This document shows positions 12,784 through 24,537 of a DNA stretch of 64,000 nt, piece by piece. Source of the stretch: Trifolium pratense (Eukaryota; Streptophyta; Magnoliopsida; Fabales; Fabaceae); assembly GCF_020283565.1 (NCBI RefSeq), contig NC_060060.1, positions 34,658,001 through 34,722,000 of the forward strand, read 5' to 3'. The notes below the pieces were generated by a model. The model was not told the origin of the DNA, ran no database searches, and saw nothing but the letters and a program-made list of their open reading frames with translations. Each line of letters begins with the position of its first letter. The stretch's first letter is position 1. Made by a program: the position numbers and the translations under genes.

Positions 12784-15700
12784 TCAAACTCTTGGCCTCT
12801 TCATACTGCAGCCGGGGCACTTGTATTGCTTGATGTGTTCGGCCTTAGCAGGAGTAATTTTAACACATTTACCATGAAACCATTTCTCGCACATATCACA
12901 ACAGATCCAAAATTCATCAGTGCCATAATTATCACCACAAGCACCACAGGTTGCACCTTGTTCATCATCATCATCTTCTTCTTCTTCCCCACTGTCATCC
13001 TCTTCTTTGGGTGGTGCCGACATCTTCACACCCTTGGCCTGAGGCTCAGACTGGCGAGACTGTTAAAAGGAAGCATTCAATCCGGAAAACACAGGTGAAT
13101 TTCCATTCACAGCAGTGATAGAAACATAAAATAAGAATATGAAATGGAAAACTATACCTTTCCACTTGATTTGTATTTGCTATTGCTACCATTGTTGTGA
13201 GCAGTTGGTTGGTCCTTCAATTGCTTAGCATTTCCTGTTGCAAGCTCAAAGATAGTTGGCAGATCGTTTATCATCTGAAAAAGCCTTTTCCTGTAAATAT
13301 CCATTTGAACTAAAATTAGAAAAAACTCCTAAATATAATACCACATTGTTGAGACTCCCTAAGAAATATGGCTTTTTCATTTTTGTTTTCTGATCTGCCC
13401 TAACCCAATTATATTGCAAAAGAAATATTATATGCCCCAATCCTTTAGTTTACACCAATGGGAGACACAAGTATATATCTCAAAGATGACGGGTTCAAGT
13501 TGCGGAATTGATTTCTTGCAAATACAAGATAAGGCTGCCAACAATAAACCCTATAATGGGTCCAATCCTTTGATGGTAACATTCAAAATGCTACATACTC
13601 ATACTAGATATGTGTCAGTTATACCACTAATTCGACATCTAAAAGCAGATATACCAGTAGAGAATGCATTATTTCAAGGCTAACATGGCATTAGGCTGAG
13701 TTTCCTTTGTCGTTGAACATCCAAGCATTAATAAATCATCTTACTTGTAGTGGCGAAGGTACCCGTGTTCCTGTTCTAAGATCCACCAGTACCCCCGCCC
13801 CCCCCCCCTCTCCCCAAACATCACCTTTGAACCCATCCTAATAATTATTTTCACAGAAGATCATTAAGAAAATAATATGCAAGATCATACAATCAAATTA
13901 TTGAGTTATTTCATTCAAGAGACAATATCAGAAAAAAACTATATAATATTCATTAAATAGACTAAAAGTATACTAAATGGAGATTGAAGAATTATAACAG
14001 CAGCATCCAAGAAAAGTGCAAGACAATGTTTAATTAAGACATTGACGAACTGCATATCAGCAAACTCCAAAGTTATAATACTTGGTGATAAACAAACATG
14101 TTTAAACCTCATAAATTTCTAAGTTCTATGTCTCAAAAGCAAAAAGACTGGTGGTGAAAAATAAAAAATGAAAGTAGAAAAAGATTACAGATTTTAGATG
14201 AGCGTCACAATTTTATAAAACAACCACCAAAGCCTTTTTTACTAGGTGGGTCAGTTACATGAATCAAACATCACCATAATATCCTTTCATAAATTAAGTC
14301 CATGATATTTGACCTAATTTTTTCTTATACACTACCTCCAAGTATCAGAATCAGACCATCCTCCAATTACCCTTCTATTGGTGATTCCTTGGGTCTTTTC
14401 CACACACCCCCAAGACACTTAAATCAAGACAGTGATAGATATAAGATATGCATTGTCTTTGCGATGAATTGAGGATATTATTATATTTGTAAACCTCTAG
14501 AAGTGTGAGAACAAAACATTAAAGATGGTGTAATTTATACAGAGCATAAACCTTAAGACATGAGAAAGAATACGCATCGCATAGTCACATTCCATGTTGG
14601 TTTTTGTGTTGTAAGTGGTCAAGCATAATCCATAACTTTCTGAACAAGGGGGCGGAGATTATAGAAAGATCATTATTACTAACTGAGCCATTCATGGGTA
14701 TAGTACTAAGCAACAAGAACATTAGATAGCTTCCAAGGTTTCATGCTTGTCTACAGATTTAATAAATTGTTGAGAAGCCAGAAAAAAATAGCAGCTTGGC
14801 ACATGCAAAAAGCGCATTGCAAATTTCAGATAGATTAAACTGATAAAACCTAATGCAAATATTGTGCAGTGCTTGAAATGAATGATTCTAAACAGCCTAG
14901 ATGTATCAAAGAAGTTCAAAACTAGCAGGTGTTTGCAAAGCCAAACGCATGTGAAAAATAAAAATCAAGGATAGAAATAAGTTGAAGAAAAGAGTTGAGA
15001 ATTCTATAAGAATAACAAATAATTTTCTAAGGGGAATTTTTTTTAACTCAGCAATTTCTAAGGTTTATAGACTTGATAGTTTTTGCAAGAGTATAACAGA
15101 GAACATAAATTCTTACCTTTCATTCTTACCAAATCCAAAGCGGGCACCAAAATAAAAAGCAACAGCAAGAAGCCACGAGTCACTGTGAACTGCAACCAGT
15201 GCTAACCAGTCCTTCTCCTGCATCCCATCCCTAGCAAAGTTTATACCTAATGCTGGCTCGGGAAGTTCAGGAGGCACTTCCTCAACCGGTAAATTCACTT
15301 CCCATGTTTCATTTGGATATCCATATAGGCATAAGTTCTCCTTGTCTGCAGTTGTTAATGAGAACAGTATATTTACAAATAGAACTTTAAATAATCACTT
15401 TTTCTTGGTTCTTCCTATTTCGGAGAGATTACAGAGACAAATTATGTAAAATACTTGTATAAAATATAACCATTCCAGTATTTAAAATATAAATGATCAA
15501 ACAAAAATTTCAAAGACATAGTTTACTAACAATGGATAGATTTGCAAAGATGCATTAAAACTAACGATTTATCCTCTTCCTTTTGGTTCCTCTTCTTTAA
15601 CTGATAATCCCTTTCGTACCAACTTCCAAACACGACAAATCCAAAGAGAAAAACGACAGGCTGTTAAGTTTAATTGGATACAGCAACAGCCAATCAAGCT

Positions 15701-16456
15701 AGTAGAAGTGACAGGTGTATTAGTGATAACTAACACCACATTAATCACCCCAAATGACAAAAAAAAAAAGACAATTAGTTACAATTCATGGTGAGCAGGA
15801 GAATCTCACATTCTACTACTAGCCTTTACGAAACATAACTGCTCCAGGTAGGCCAAAATTCTAGCATTTTAAGGCGCGATAAAATGGCATCCTTCAGAAA
15901 TTGGGCATAACAGTTGGCGAAAAAATTGGGTGTGAGCACCATATGACAAGATTGAACGGGTCATTATAAACCTAATCCATCCATGTTATGAAGTTGTTTG
16001 GAGGATGTATGAACTAAAGAAACGAAAAGTAAGTGTGTTTTGACAAAATTTTGAAACTGAAAATGTTTGACCCACAAGAATGTAATTTTTGGCAGCAGCA
16101 GCAGAACATAAATGTGAATTGTAGAGAGACAGACAGAGTGAAGTAAAGTGGAACAGTGGGCATGCATATACTCCGTTTGTGGTTAATATTAATTAAAAGC
16201 ACGCAAACAGAGAAAGAAGAAAAACTAACCAGGATGGCAGAGCTGGTAAAACTTTTCAACGTCTGCAACAAGAATGAGAGAGTAAGTAAAGAGAGAAAGA
16301 GAGAAAAACGAAAGAGAGAATAAGAAGCACTGACTGACCAGTAGTGAGAGCTTTGATCAAACCAGCGCGTCTGCCCTTGTAGTCGCTGAAAACCTCATCA
16401 ACTGTTCGAGGTACTGGATGACCACCACCACCACCACCACCTATTATTCCTTCCAT
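12784..16456 (-). CDS. AL: Alfin-like PHD-finger protein
   Basis: Five exons, 16456-16339, 16262-16230, 15345-15117, 13290-13158 and 13059-12784, join in phase to 262 aa, the usual family size (about 250-260). The N-terminal Alfin domain (about residues 13-140) contains [37 protein letters not shown] and [17 protein letters not shown]. It is preceded by a run of seven glycines. After an acidic hinge ([16 protein letters not shown]) comes a complete C-terminal PHD finger with Cys4-His-Cys3 ligands C209, C212, C225, C228, H233, C236, C252 and C255, and the aromatic-cage residues Y216 and W231. Alfin-like proteins are nuclear readers of trimethylated H3K4, linked to stress, root-hair and seed gene control. 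Intron 3 is long (1.8 kb). By gene order this is the AL6 (At2g02470) counterpart; which AL paralog it is cannot be told from the protein alone. Confidence 0.95.
13791..13815. repeat. Poly-C tract in Alfin-like intron 3
   Basis: An almost pure C run with single G and T interruptions lies inside intron 3. Such runs are prone to slippage, so the exact length may be unreliable. Confidence 0.7.
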
Positions 16457-16524
16457 TCTCTTTCTTTCTTTCTTTCTTTCTTTCTTACAACAACGATTTC
16501 AATTTCAATTTCAATTTCAATTAT
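16457..16524. repeat. (TTTC)n and (TTTCAA)n repeats at the Alfin-like 5' leader
   Basis: About seven TTTC units (16458-16487) abut the start codon of the minus-strand Alfin-like gene. In the transcript they form a GA-rich leader. Four ATTTCA hexamers follow at 16496-16523. Confidence 0.85.
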
Positions 16525-18020
16525 ATATATAACCTATCTCTACTTTTGATTTTCACTCCCCCACCCACTCACTCACCTATATTTTCGGGGTTTTTTTTTT
16601 CTTTGTTACAGTACCTAGGGTTTTATAATTATTTTTTTTCAATTATTTTTTTCGGAGTATATTATATTCCCTCTTCTCCCCTATTTTCTATTCAAAAAAA
16701 TTGAACGGATTTTGGGTAAACGGAGTTTGTGTTTATCCTAATTGAATTGAATCATCAAATCAATCAAAATCAAAGGCGACGCAAGCAAGGTAAGGGAAAC
16801 AAGTAACAAGTAACAACTAGTCAAGTCATCCTTAGTCCTTACACCATTCGCGTTACTCACTCTCCGTACTAGCTAGTAGTCTAGTAGTAAGTATTACTAT
16901 TACATTATTTTTGGTATTATTATTAGTCCTACAATTTATTTTATTTTATAAAACTATATTATTCTTGCTTTTTTTTTTACTAAATAAATAATGATATCTC
17001 TTATATATATAAGCTTGCGAACATATTTTAACTCTAAATCTTTTTCTACAATCAAAATCGAATATGCATCCCTTGCTTAAAATAAAGTCTTTCAACTAGA
17101 GCACATGCTTCAATTGTGATTAAAGTTAAAAATCATAATATGTTAACTCTCTTTTTCAATAAATTTGAACATCGGAATTAATCATAATTTCTATTTATTT
17201 ATGGTTGTCCACTTAAGTTTATGTAGTTGATTGTGTTCTTAATTTTCAACAATTATCAACAAATTTTTTTAATAAGTAAACAAAACGATGATGTTCCAAA
17301 ATTATTAGAAAAATATAAAATAAGCACATAAATAAATATAAAATAATTAATGGGTTCAGAATCAACCAAAACGATGGGGTTCCAAAAATATTTTTAAAAA
17401 ATGCTGATAATTAAAGGTTAAAAAAATAGTTTTTCATTAAATCATTGAGAATCTATTTTGAGAAATGTGTGTGATGTTGGAATGTGTTTAATTTGCTATT
17501 ATGAACGATCAATATATTGAAATCAATAATTTTTCATTTGTCATATCCACCGTTGTTCGCGTAAGTGAAAGTTTGAATGAGAATGAATTTATCTACTACT
17601 ATTATATTAGCATCAAGACAAAATCAGCCATTGGAACATGTCAAACATGTTTAACTCCAGTGAATTTTAAAATGTCTTACCAATAAAAAATGAGCAAAAT
17701 GACTTAGATGTGTGTTTTATAAGAGATAAATGATCAAAATATTACGACAAAGAAAAATAAGGAACCAAAGTATTAAAAAAATAAGATAAAGAATTGTATT
17801 ACTAATTCGACAACTTTATGTAACCTGCTGCAAGAAGTTTGTTTAGGCTGAAATTTGAATCTGTGATTGTGTTCATGTTGCTTGTTATAAGGAAAACAAT
17901 GGTTCTATCTAAAATTTAGGATATAAAACTTGCAATATGGTTAAAAGTAATAAGGATAAATTAGTAATTTTTGTGGTAATTGATTTTAATATATTAGTAA
18001 TAGATAAAATAAATAAGGAA
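16525..18020. other. AT-rich spacer upstream of the Alfin-like gene
   Basis: No gene is supported. The first few hundred bases presumably hold the Alfin-like promoter; TA-rich TATA-like sequence occurs near 16522-16533. Beyond 16900 the sequence is very AT-rich, with only short meaningless frames. Confidence 0.5.
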
Positions 18021-18024
18021 AATG

Positions 18025-18190
18025 CTAAACAGTACCCCGTGACACTAGTTAAGCTTATTAATAAGGAAATTATGTTTTGAAACTTGTGCATTCAATACCT
18101 TAAAAATGTAAAAAGTTATATTTCTAACATTAATTTTATCTTTTATTTCTTTTTTGGCATACTTAACAAGTGCCCCGGGGGTAACAAAGA
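18025..18190. mobile_element. Hairpin MITE-like element
   Basis: The left part (about 18029-18056), GTACCCCGTGACACTAGTTAA, and the right part (about 18161-18184), with TTAACAAGTGCCCCGGGGGTA, are imperfect inverted repeats. They enclose about 105 bp of AT-rich non-coding sequence. No transposase is present. The target-site duplication was not resolved. Confidence 0.5.
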
Positions 18191-18235
18191 CTTAAAATAA
18201 TTTCGTTCAACAAAACACACACGCGTTCTCTTATT

Positions 18236-18450
18236 CACTGCAACCCCTTCACTGCATACGCGTGAACAACATACCATTCTTCTTCGCTGCAAACTAGTAC
18301 AGTAAACCCCTGTTCTCTTTACTGCAAACTCAAATCCTTCACAGAAAATCCAGAAATCGAACACTTCACTGCCCATAACTCGAACCTCTCACTGCAAACT
18401 CGAACCCTTCACTACAAATTTGAAACCATAAACTCAAACCCTTCACTGCA
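18236..18450. repeat. Degenerate repeats of a CTTCACTGCAAACTCGAAC unit
   Basis: Roughly eight imperfect copies of a unit of about 20 bp containing CTTCACTGCAAACTCGAAC are spread over 215 bp. Spacing is irregular. No coding function is evident. Confidence 0.6.
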
Positions 18451-18847
18451 AAATCGAACATTTTATATTTGAAGAATACTTGACTATGTCGATTTGGAAT
18501 TACTTTTACCGTAGAGAATCTGCATCCCTTTTTAAAAAAAGGCCAAACAAACCTTATATTAAAGGGAACCAAAATAACCCTTAAGCAGCCGCAAACACTA
18601 TTTGTTTAACGATTATAAATGCGATTCATCCATTCACATTTTACTATCTTCACCAATCAAGTCACAACGCAACACAATCGCACCAGCGCAGGTATCTCTC
18701 GATCGATATCGATGATCAATTTGTTGTTTATGTTTCTTGCAATTTCTTGTGATAATTAAAAAAAATTGAAAAAATAAAATATGTGATCGGATTTTAGGAT
18801 TCCTAGTAGCAGTAACTATTTCAACTTTTTTTCCTCAGTTTCATGTC

Positions 18848-19020
18848 ATGACGAAGAAAGCTCTCGTAATGGGATTTCATTATCCCATGTTGAACGGCGG
18901 CTCTCGTAATGTGTATCAACCCTTATTTGGCTGTGAAAATGAAGGGATGCCTAGTAGAGTCGCGGGGATTTGAAGATGAAAATGTGATCCTTTGTCTTGA
19001 TACACATGCAAAGGATTTTC
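18848..19020 (+). pseudogene. Gene fragment resembling a type II metacaspase N-terminus
   Basis: A start codon after a plausible intron end (CAG at 18837-18839 region) opens with MTKKALVMGFHYP. After disruption it continues in another frame as GFEDENVILCLDT. Type II metacaspases begin MTKKAxLxGxNYP and have a GFxxxxIxxLIDT segment, so this resembles exon 1 of such a Cys-protease gene. The middle is scrambled, with a repeated GCTCTCGTAATG, and the catalytic His/Cys region is absent. A leader-like exon with a GT donor precedes it near 18640-18692. It is either a dead duplicate or a transposon-captured fragment. The family call is tentative. Confidence 0.4.
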
Positions 19021-19040
19021 AAAGCTTATATGATATATCA

Positions 19041-19096
19041 CCGAATGGAGTATAACTCACTTTTGGTACCGAATGGAGTATAGCTCACTTTTGGTA
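19041..19096. repeat. 28-bp tandem duplication
   Basis: Two adjacent copies of a 28-bp unit beginning CCGAATGGAGTATA differ at one base. Confidence 0.85.
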
Positions 19097-19099
19097 AAA

Positions 19100-21800
19100 A
19101 AAACTAATTTAAATTTCACCAACCATTACAAACTTTATTTGCTATGTTAATTTATTAAGATTTTTTCTACTCACACCCCAAAAAAATCTAGTTACACCCC
19201 AGATTCACTAAAATACCCTTACAATAAGTTAAATTTTCAATACAATCCAAAAACCTCACGCCTTCTTGCATCCATCTCCTTCCTCCTTAATTCACACCAA
19301 AAAACTCAAGCTGTCGTCGTCTCGTCGTCGCTTAAACCGCCGTTGCCGTTCTCAGCCGCTCAAATCTACATCGCGTTCATCTCCATATACGCTTTTGAAA
19401 CTCAATTTGAAAGGTATGTTTGCGATTTCTTTGAGTTCGATTGTGAATCTGCTGCAAGTTCCTTATGAAATTAGGTTGATTTTGAGTTCCATCTCTCAAT
19501 TTTGATTTGTGTTTTGATTTTCTGGGTTTGACGTGGTTAACGTGAATTCATTTCACGTAGAGACGTAAACTGAGTTTGCTTGTGTACATATGTAAACTGA
19601 GTTTACGTACGTTCAAATTATTCAGTTTTTCTTCTGTTCAAATTAACCTGGTTATGCATGTAATTTGTTGGAGTTAGACTAAATCCAAATCTTCCTAATT
19701 GATGTCAGCTTGATTATTTTCACCTATACCATTGCATTTACTTACAAAAATGGGTGATCAATGAATTGAAAATTGTTAGTAATAACTTCTAAAAAAAAAA
19801 TTAAACCTTTCATAACCTTAAAATTGTACCTTTCAAATTTATTTACTCTGTTTCAATGGTTTTAGATTGGCAAAAAAAAAGTAAGGAATGATTTTAAATT
19901 GGTTCGGCACACGACTTTGTGGACAATTTAGAACTCAAGGAACAATCACATAATTAATAATGTGAGAAAGAATCCTAATGAACACTCAAACTTTTTAGTG
20001 CACTTACCCCTCACAGGTTTAGGGTTCTTCCAAAGTCTATACTTTCCGCTTCTTTCACAAGCAAGAATTAGCTATGTCCTTGTTCCAGGTTTTGCTGTGC
20101 CTCTTTCAGACCTATAAATCACAACCGCAACACCATTTTCCTTCCCAGCTTTTTTAGCCCATTTCAATAAATCACCATGTGTAGCAAACACTTTGTCAGT
20201 GGTATACAACTGTAGAATCTACTAATTGTGCATTTTGAGGTTCCACTCCATCTCTAGGTGCGTCAACATTTTTATTTTCCATGTCCATTTACTACAGAAA
20301 GAAAGAAAAAGGAAAATTAAATCAATTGAAAATCATGTGTAAGTTGTAGAAACCTATACTATAAGTAATGAGAGTTTACATAGATTAAAGAAAACTAAAA
20401 CGAAATGTAAGTGTGAACTGAGTTTACATAAGATTATGTGAATTGAGTTTACGTGGTTATGTAAACTCAGTTTACATGTTATTATGTAAACTGAGTTTAT
20501 TTAAGTTTTCATAAACTTAATTAACCTAAACCCCTAAACTATGGATGTAAGTCTGAACTAAGTTTAGTTTACATAAGTTATGTAAACTCAGTTTACAATT
20601 TAGCATTAACGGTTCATTGTGCAAGATCATTGTGCAAGAAAACTCAGTTTACATTCACTAACCTAAGCAATAAAACATGAAATTTACTATGTTAGGAGTT
20701 CATCATGCAAGAAAACATAAAATTTAAACTTAGGTTATGTAAACTCAATTTATATTCACTAACCTACACAATCGTGCAGGAAATCATCATGAAATTTCCC
20801 ATAAAAGATAAATAGACAATGTCATAGAATTGAATGAGTATAAACTCACCAACCTCTTAATGAAATACCTTCAAATTCAATCTTTAATTGAAATTAATGA
20901 CACGTCAATGAGATTTGTGAGAGAGATTTATTTAGGGTGTGGGTAGAAAAAATCATTTATCAAACTCATATGTCATAATCCAACTTGATCTATTTTTCTC
21001 TATTTATAAGTTCAAAAATATATTTAACACCAGTAAAAAAAAATTAACAAAAATCTATTTTTATCTGTTGGCCCAATATTTAAAAAAAAACAGCAGAAAG
21101 GGCAAACCACCTTTCTCTCTCTGCTCACTCGACTCGAACTTGACCACACACACCGCCGCCTGGCCACTGGAAAAGCTTCTATAATAGGGTTGTAAGTCAA
21201 CCATTTCATGTTAAAGTTTGTTTTTTTTAATGATGCTTCTTGATCTTTTAATTCTTCACAAAGAGTATGAAAATGACTATTTTTAATTTGGGTGTTCCAT
21301 AACCATATCTTTTATATTATAAGCTTGTATACACAAGCAAATCCTAAACCCTAATTTGTTTTCCCTGTTTTCCCTCCATTTTATTATCTTGCAATTTTTA
21401 TTAAAAAATAATACAATTTTGTCTTGATAAGGATTCGAACCCGCAACCCTTCAGTGCAAGACAATATTTCCAACCATTATGGCAAGTATACCAATTATGA
21501 TTAAAATTATGTGCAATAATTGATAAGCACCATCAGTTTTAAAAGTATATCATATCAAAATTATTGTTGACTATATTATTCATCACGAAATATTTTTATG
21601 TCTTTCCTGATCAATGATTTTTTTTCTACCGGATCATAAATTTAGAGAATAATTATCATGTGAGATTTGGAAAGTTATTATCACGTGTGATTTGGAAAGT
21701 TATTATCAAACCCAATTATGCTAAATCAATTTTTTTTTCTCAATACAACCAAACACACATGTCACTAATCACGATCACATTCATTATTTTGATTTTAACA
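19100..21800. other. Non-coding repeat-rich spacer before the helicase remnant
   Basis: Apart from the palindrome family, no conserved protein is readable here. Near 21426-21500 the minus strand contains a tRNA-like internal promoter B box (GGGTTCGAATCC), suggesting a SINE-like scrap. The open frames at 19266-19505 and 20939-21184 have no recognisable content. Confidence 0.5.
19567..20750. repeat. Dispersed 15-bp palindrome family GTAAACTSAGTTTAC
   Basis: At least nine exact or near copies of the palindrome GTAAACTSAGTTTAC occur. They begin near 19565, 19592, 20412, 20438, 20461, 20485, 20582, 20640 and 20735. The two cleanest central copies, at 20461-20475 and 20582-20596, are perfect palindromes apart from the central base. 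They lie in non-coding sequence upstream of the helicase remnant. Confidence 0.8.
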
Positions 21801-21806
21801 TTGCAG

Positions 21807-23443
21807 ATTTAATATTAACCGATAATCAATTGATACAATATGCACTAGCAGATATTGAGACGATGTTACGTAGTTGTGGGAAAAGTTTAAAAGATTATCC
21901 TCCAACACCTAGAGCAGCCACATCAATAGTTCCTGATATACAAAATAGTTTAATACACGACGAATTGAATTATAACAGACAATCATTAGCTGAGGAACAT
22001 GTTAGATTGATGTCAACTATATGACTTCAGAGCAACGTAAAGTATATGACACAATCATGACAAGAGTTTACGAAAACAAACCTGGTGTGTTTTTACTTTA
22101 TGGTTATGGTGGTACAGGGAAAACATTTATCTGGAGGGCCATGTCAGCCGCATTACGCTCAAAATGTGAGATAGTTTTAACAGTTGCCTCAAGTGAGAAC
22201 GCTGCATTGCTTATACCTGGCGGTAGAACATCACATTCAACGAGTTTTCAACATGTACCATAATTCCTAAAAGCCATTTGGCGCTATTAATACAAAAAGC
22301 AAAGCTCATTATATGGGATGAAGCACCAATGATGCACAAACAGTGTTTCGAAGCTGTTGATCAAACTTTAAAAGATATTCTCAAGTCTGTTGATGAAAAA
22401 AATAAACACATTCCCTTCGGTGGAAAAGTTGTTGTTTTTGGCGGAGATTTTAGACAAACTCTACCAGTAATACCCAAAGGTACAAGGCCAGAAGTTGTTC
22501 ATGCTACTATTAATTCTTCGGTTCTTTGGAATTTTTGTGAAGTTTTAACATTGATTAAAAACACGAGGTTTCTCAGTGGTGCTTCGAGTGCAAACGTTGA
22601 ACAAAGAAGATTGTTTTCTGAATGAGTTTTAGGTGTTGGCGATTGAGAAATTGGAGATGACAACAACGATGATTTAGAACTTGACATTCCATCAGATTTA
22701 TTGATTCCAAATTCAGGTGATCCTCTTGCTTCTATCGTTGAAAGCACATATCCCCAACTTTTACAAAAACATGAACGATATAACTTATTTCCAAAATAGA
22801 GCTATACTAGCTCCTAAAAATTCAATAGTCGACGCAATAAATGATTATATGTTGGATTAATTCCTGGTGAAGAAAAAACATATTTGAGTTATGATACTCC
22901 ACTCACACAAAATGTTTGGTCAAACAGTGGATGATGTTCATACTCCCGGATTTTTGAACACGATTTCTACGTCGGGACTTTCAAATCACAAGTTGACTTA
23001 AAGTTGGAGTTCCAGTTATGCTATTAAGGAATTTGAATAAAAAATTAGGATTATGCAATGGAACAAGACTTATTATTACGAGATTGGGAAAACGTGCTTT
23101 TGAAGGAAAAATTATTTCAGGAAGTAATATTGGTGATAAGGTTTTCATACCCAGATTTTCTCTGACACCAACTGACGTGAGAATTCATTTTAAATTTCAA
23201 CGGAGACAATTCCCTATAATAATTTCTTTTGCGATGACTATTAATAAGAGTTAGAGACAATCTTTAAATCATGTTGGGATATATCTTTCGTTGCCAGTGT
23301 TTTCACATGGTCAGTTGTATGTTGCAATTTCAAGAGTTACTTCTAGAAAAAGATTAAAAATATTGATCATCGATGACGACGGTGAAGATACGACTAAGAC
23401 TTCGAATGTGGTCTATAAGGAAGTCTTCCGTAATATAACATAA
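21807..23443 (+). pseudogene. PIF1-type helicase remnant, probably Helitron-derived
   Basis: Interrupted frames together read as the C-terminal PIF1-like helicase of plant Helitrons. The segments, in order, are QYALADIETMLRSCGKSL (21830s), MTSEQRKVYDTIM (22021), Walker A GYGGTGKTF (about 22105), Walker B-like IIWDEAPMMHKQCFE (22307), FGGDFRQTLPVIPKGTRPE (22440), GVPVMLLRNLNKKLGLCNG (23010) and the terminal GQLYVAISRVTSRKRLKIL (about 23305). At least five frame breaks or stops occur, for example at 22018-22022, 22261 and 22623. The N-terminal HUH nuclease (Rep) domain is absent, so the copy is truncated and dead. A cryptic AG precedes 21807. The TC and CTRR termini of a complete Helitron were not located. 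A host PIF1 gene duplicate is less likely given the sequence style. Confidence 0.85.
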
Positions 23444-24529
23444 TTTTCTTTGTATGAATATTTATCCAAAATTATTGTTGAACTATCGTTTAATATTACT
23501 CAACTTTTTTCATATACCTTATATTATCAGAATTATCATATTTTATTTAATCATTATATATCTTACGGCTAATCAGATTCGTGTTGTTAAAAAAAAAATT
23601 CAAATTTCTTTGCCCTCTATTACTCAAGAACCCTAAAACGTGGCTCTCTCTCTCTCTCTCTGAGATTCGTGTAGCCGACGTTATCCACTCTCCCTCTCCT
23701 GTATCAAAAATCTCCGATGATTCGTGTATCCGGAAGGAGAGATCCATGAAGATTGGAATTCGAAGGAAAGTGAGTTTGGTTTGAAAGAGTGGAAATCAAC
23801 GGAAGAGACATTGGAATCAAAGTCAGAGGTCGCGAGAACAGGGAATCGATTGGAATTCGAAGGAAAATGGGTTTTCTTTAGTTTCAGAGTCCCACCCTAT
23901 GATCGTGTCGTGGTGATCCCCTTCTTCCATTGTCAAAGTTTCAGGTACTTCCTCCCCGCAATCTGTTTTAGGGATTAGATGATAATAAAAGTCTTTTTTT
24001 TTTCTTCTTTCGATTCTTTGTTGCATTCAAAATCATTGCATAAGGGAGTTATTGGAGATTGTGAAGTTATAATGGTCAAATATTTAATTGAGGCCTCAAA
24101 ATTCATAAATTTCTGTCAATTCTTGAGTCTTTCTTGCAAGTTCAGAAGCCATGATTAAAAGATTGAACTTTTTGAACCCTTTAACCCTTATTGTATTGAC
24201 GTAGTTTAAGGAAAATTTTAAGCACATGAATCAGAATATCAATAAGCTCTTGTGAAAGAGGGTGAAGACTCTAATGATCTGATACCAAAACTTGAGGACA
24301 ATAGCCTTAAAATGCAACAATTGTTGCTTGATGAGGAAAAGGTCCCTAGAAGACATCAGAGAGTTCCAAAGGTAAACCCTTGTAAAGTCTAATTAAGATT
24401 TATAGAGTAACAAAATTATGGTTTATCCCCAGTAGAAGAAAAACAATGCCATTTTTTCTTCAGTAATCTCCACTAACTTAAAATGTTTAAATATCACTTG
24501 CATTTGATTCCTGTCTATGCTTATGCACA
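23444..24529. other. Spacer with exon-like scraps
   Basis: No intact gene is present. A (CT)n run lies at 23643-23661. Open frames at 23581-23978 carry no recognisable motif. The segment is notable for one exon-like stretch listed separately at 24205-24372. Confidence 0.45.
24205..24372 (+). pseudogene. Exon-like coiled-coil fragment
   Basis: One frame with a single stop reads ALVKEGEDSNDLIPKLEDN then LLLDEEKV, and ends at AAG followed by a GTAAAC donor. Charge pattern and heptads suggest part of a coiled-coil protein; SMC-type condensin arms are one possibility, weakly recalled. No neighbouring exons were found. It may be a captured or duplicated gene scrap. Confidence 0.25.
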
Positions 24530-24537
24530 TAGTAGTT

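Noticed and set aside
12700..13098. Plus-strand 132-codon frame
   Set aside because: Antisense to the PHD-finger exon of the Alfin-like gene; hydrophobic content comes from reverse reading of acidic codons.
18236..18450. Possible CRISPR-like or regular repeat array
   Set aside because: Unit length and spacing are irregular, copies are degenerate, and the DNA is plant nuclear sequence.
21426..21500. Possible tRNA gene on the minus strand
   Set aside because: It has a good B box but no cloverleaf with matching acceptor and anticodon stems; a SINE scrap is more likely.
18848..24372. A new multi-gene defence or biosynthetic cluster in the accessory zone
   Set aside because: All recognisable coding pieces are broken or belong to transposon families; there is no set of intact adjacent genes to support a system.
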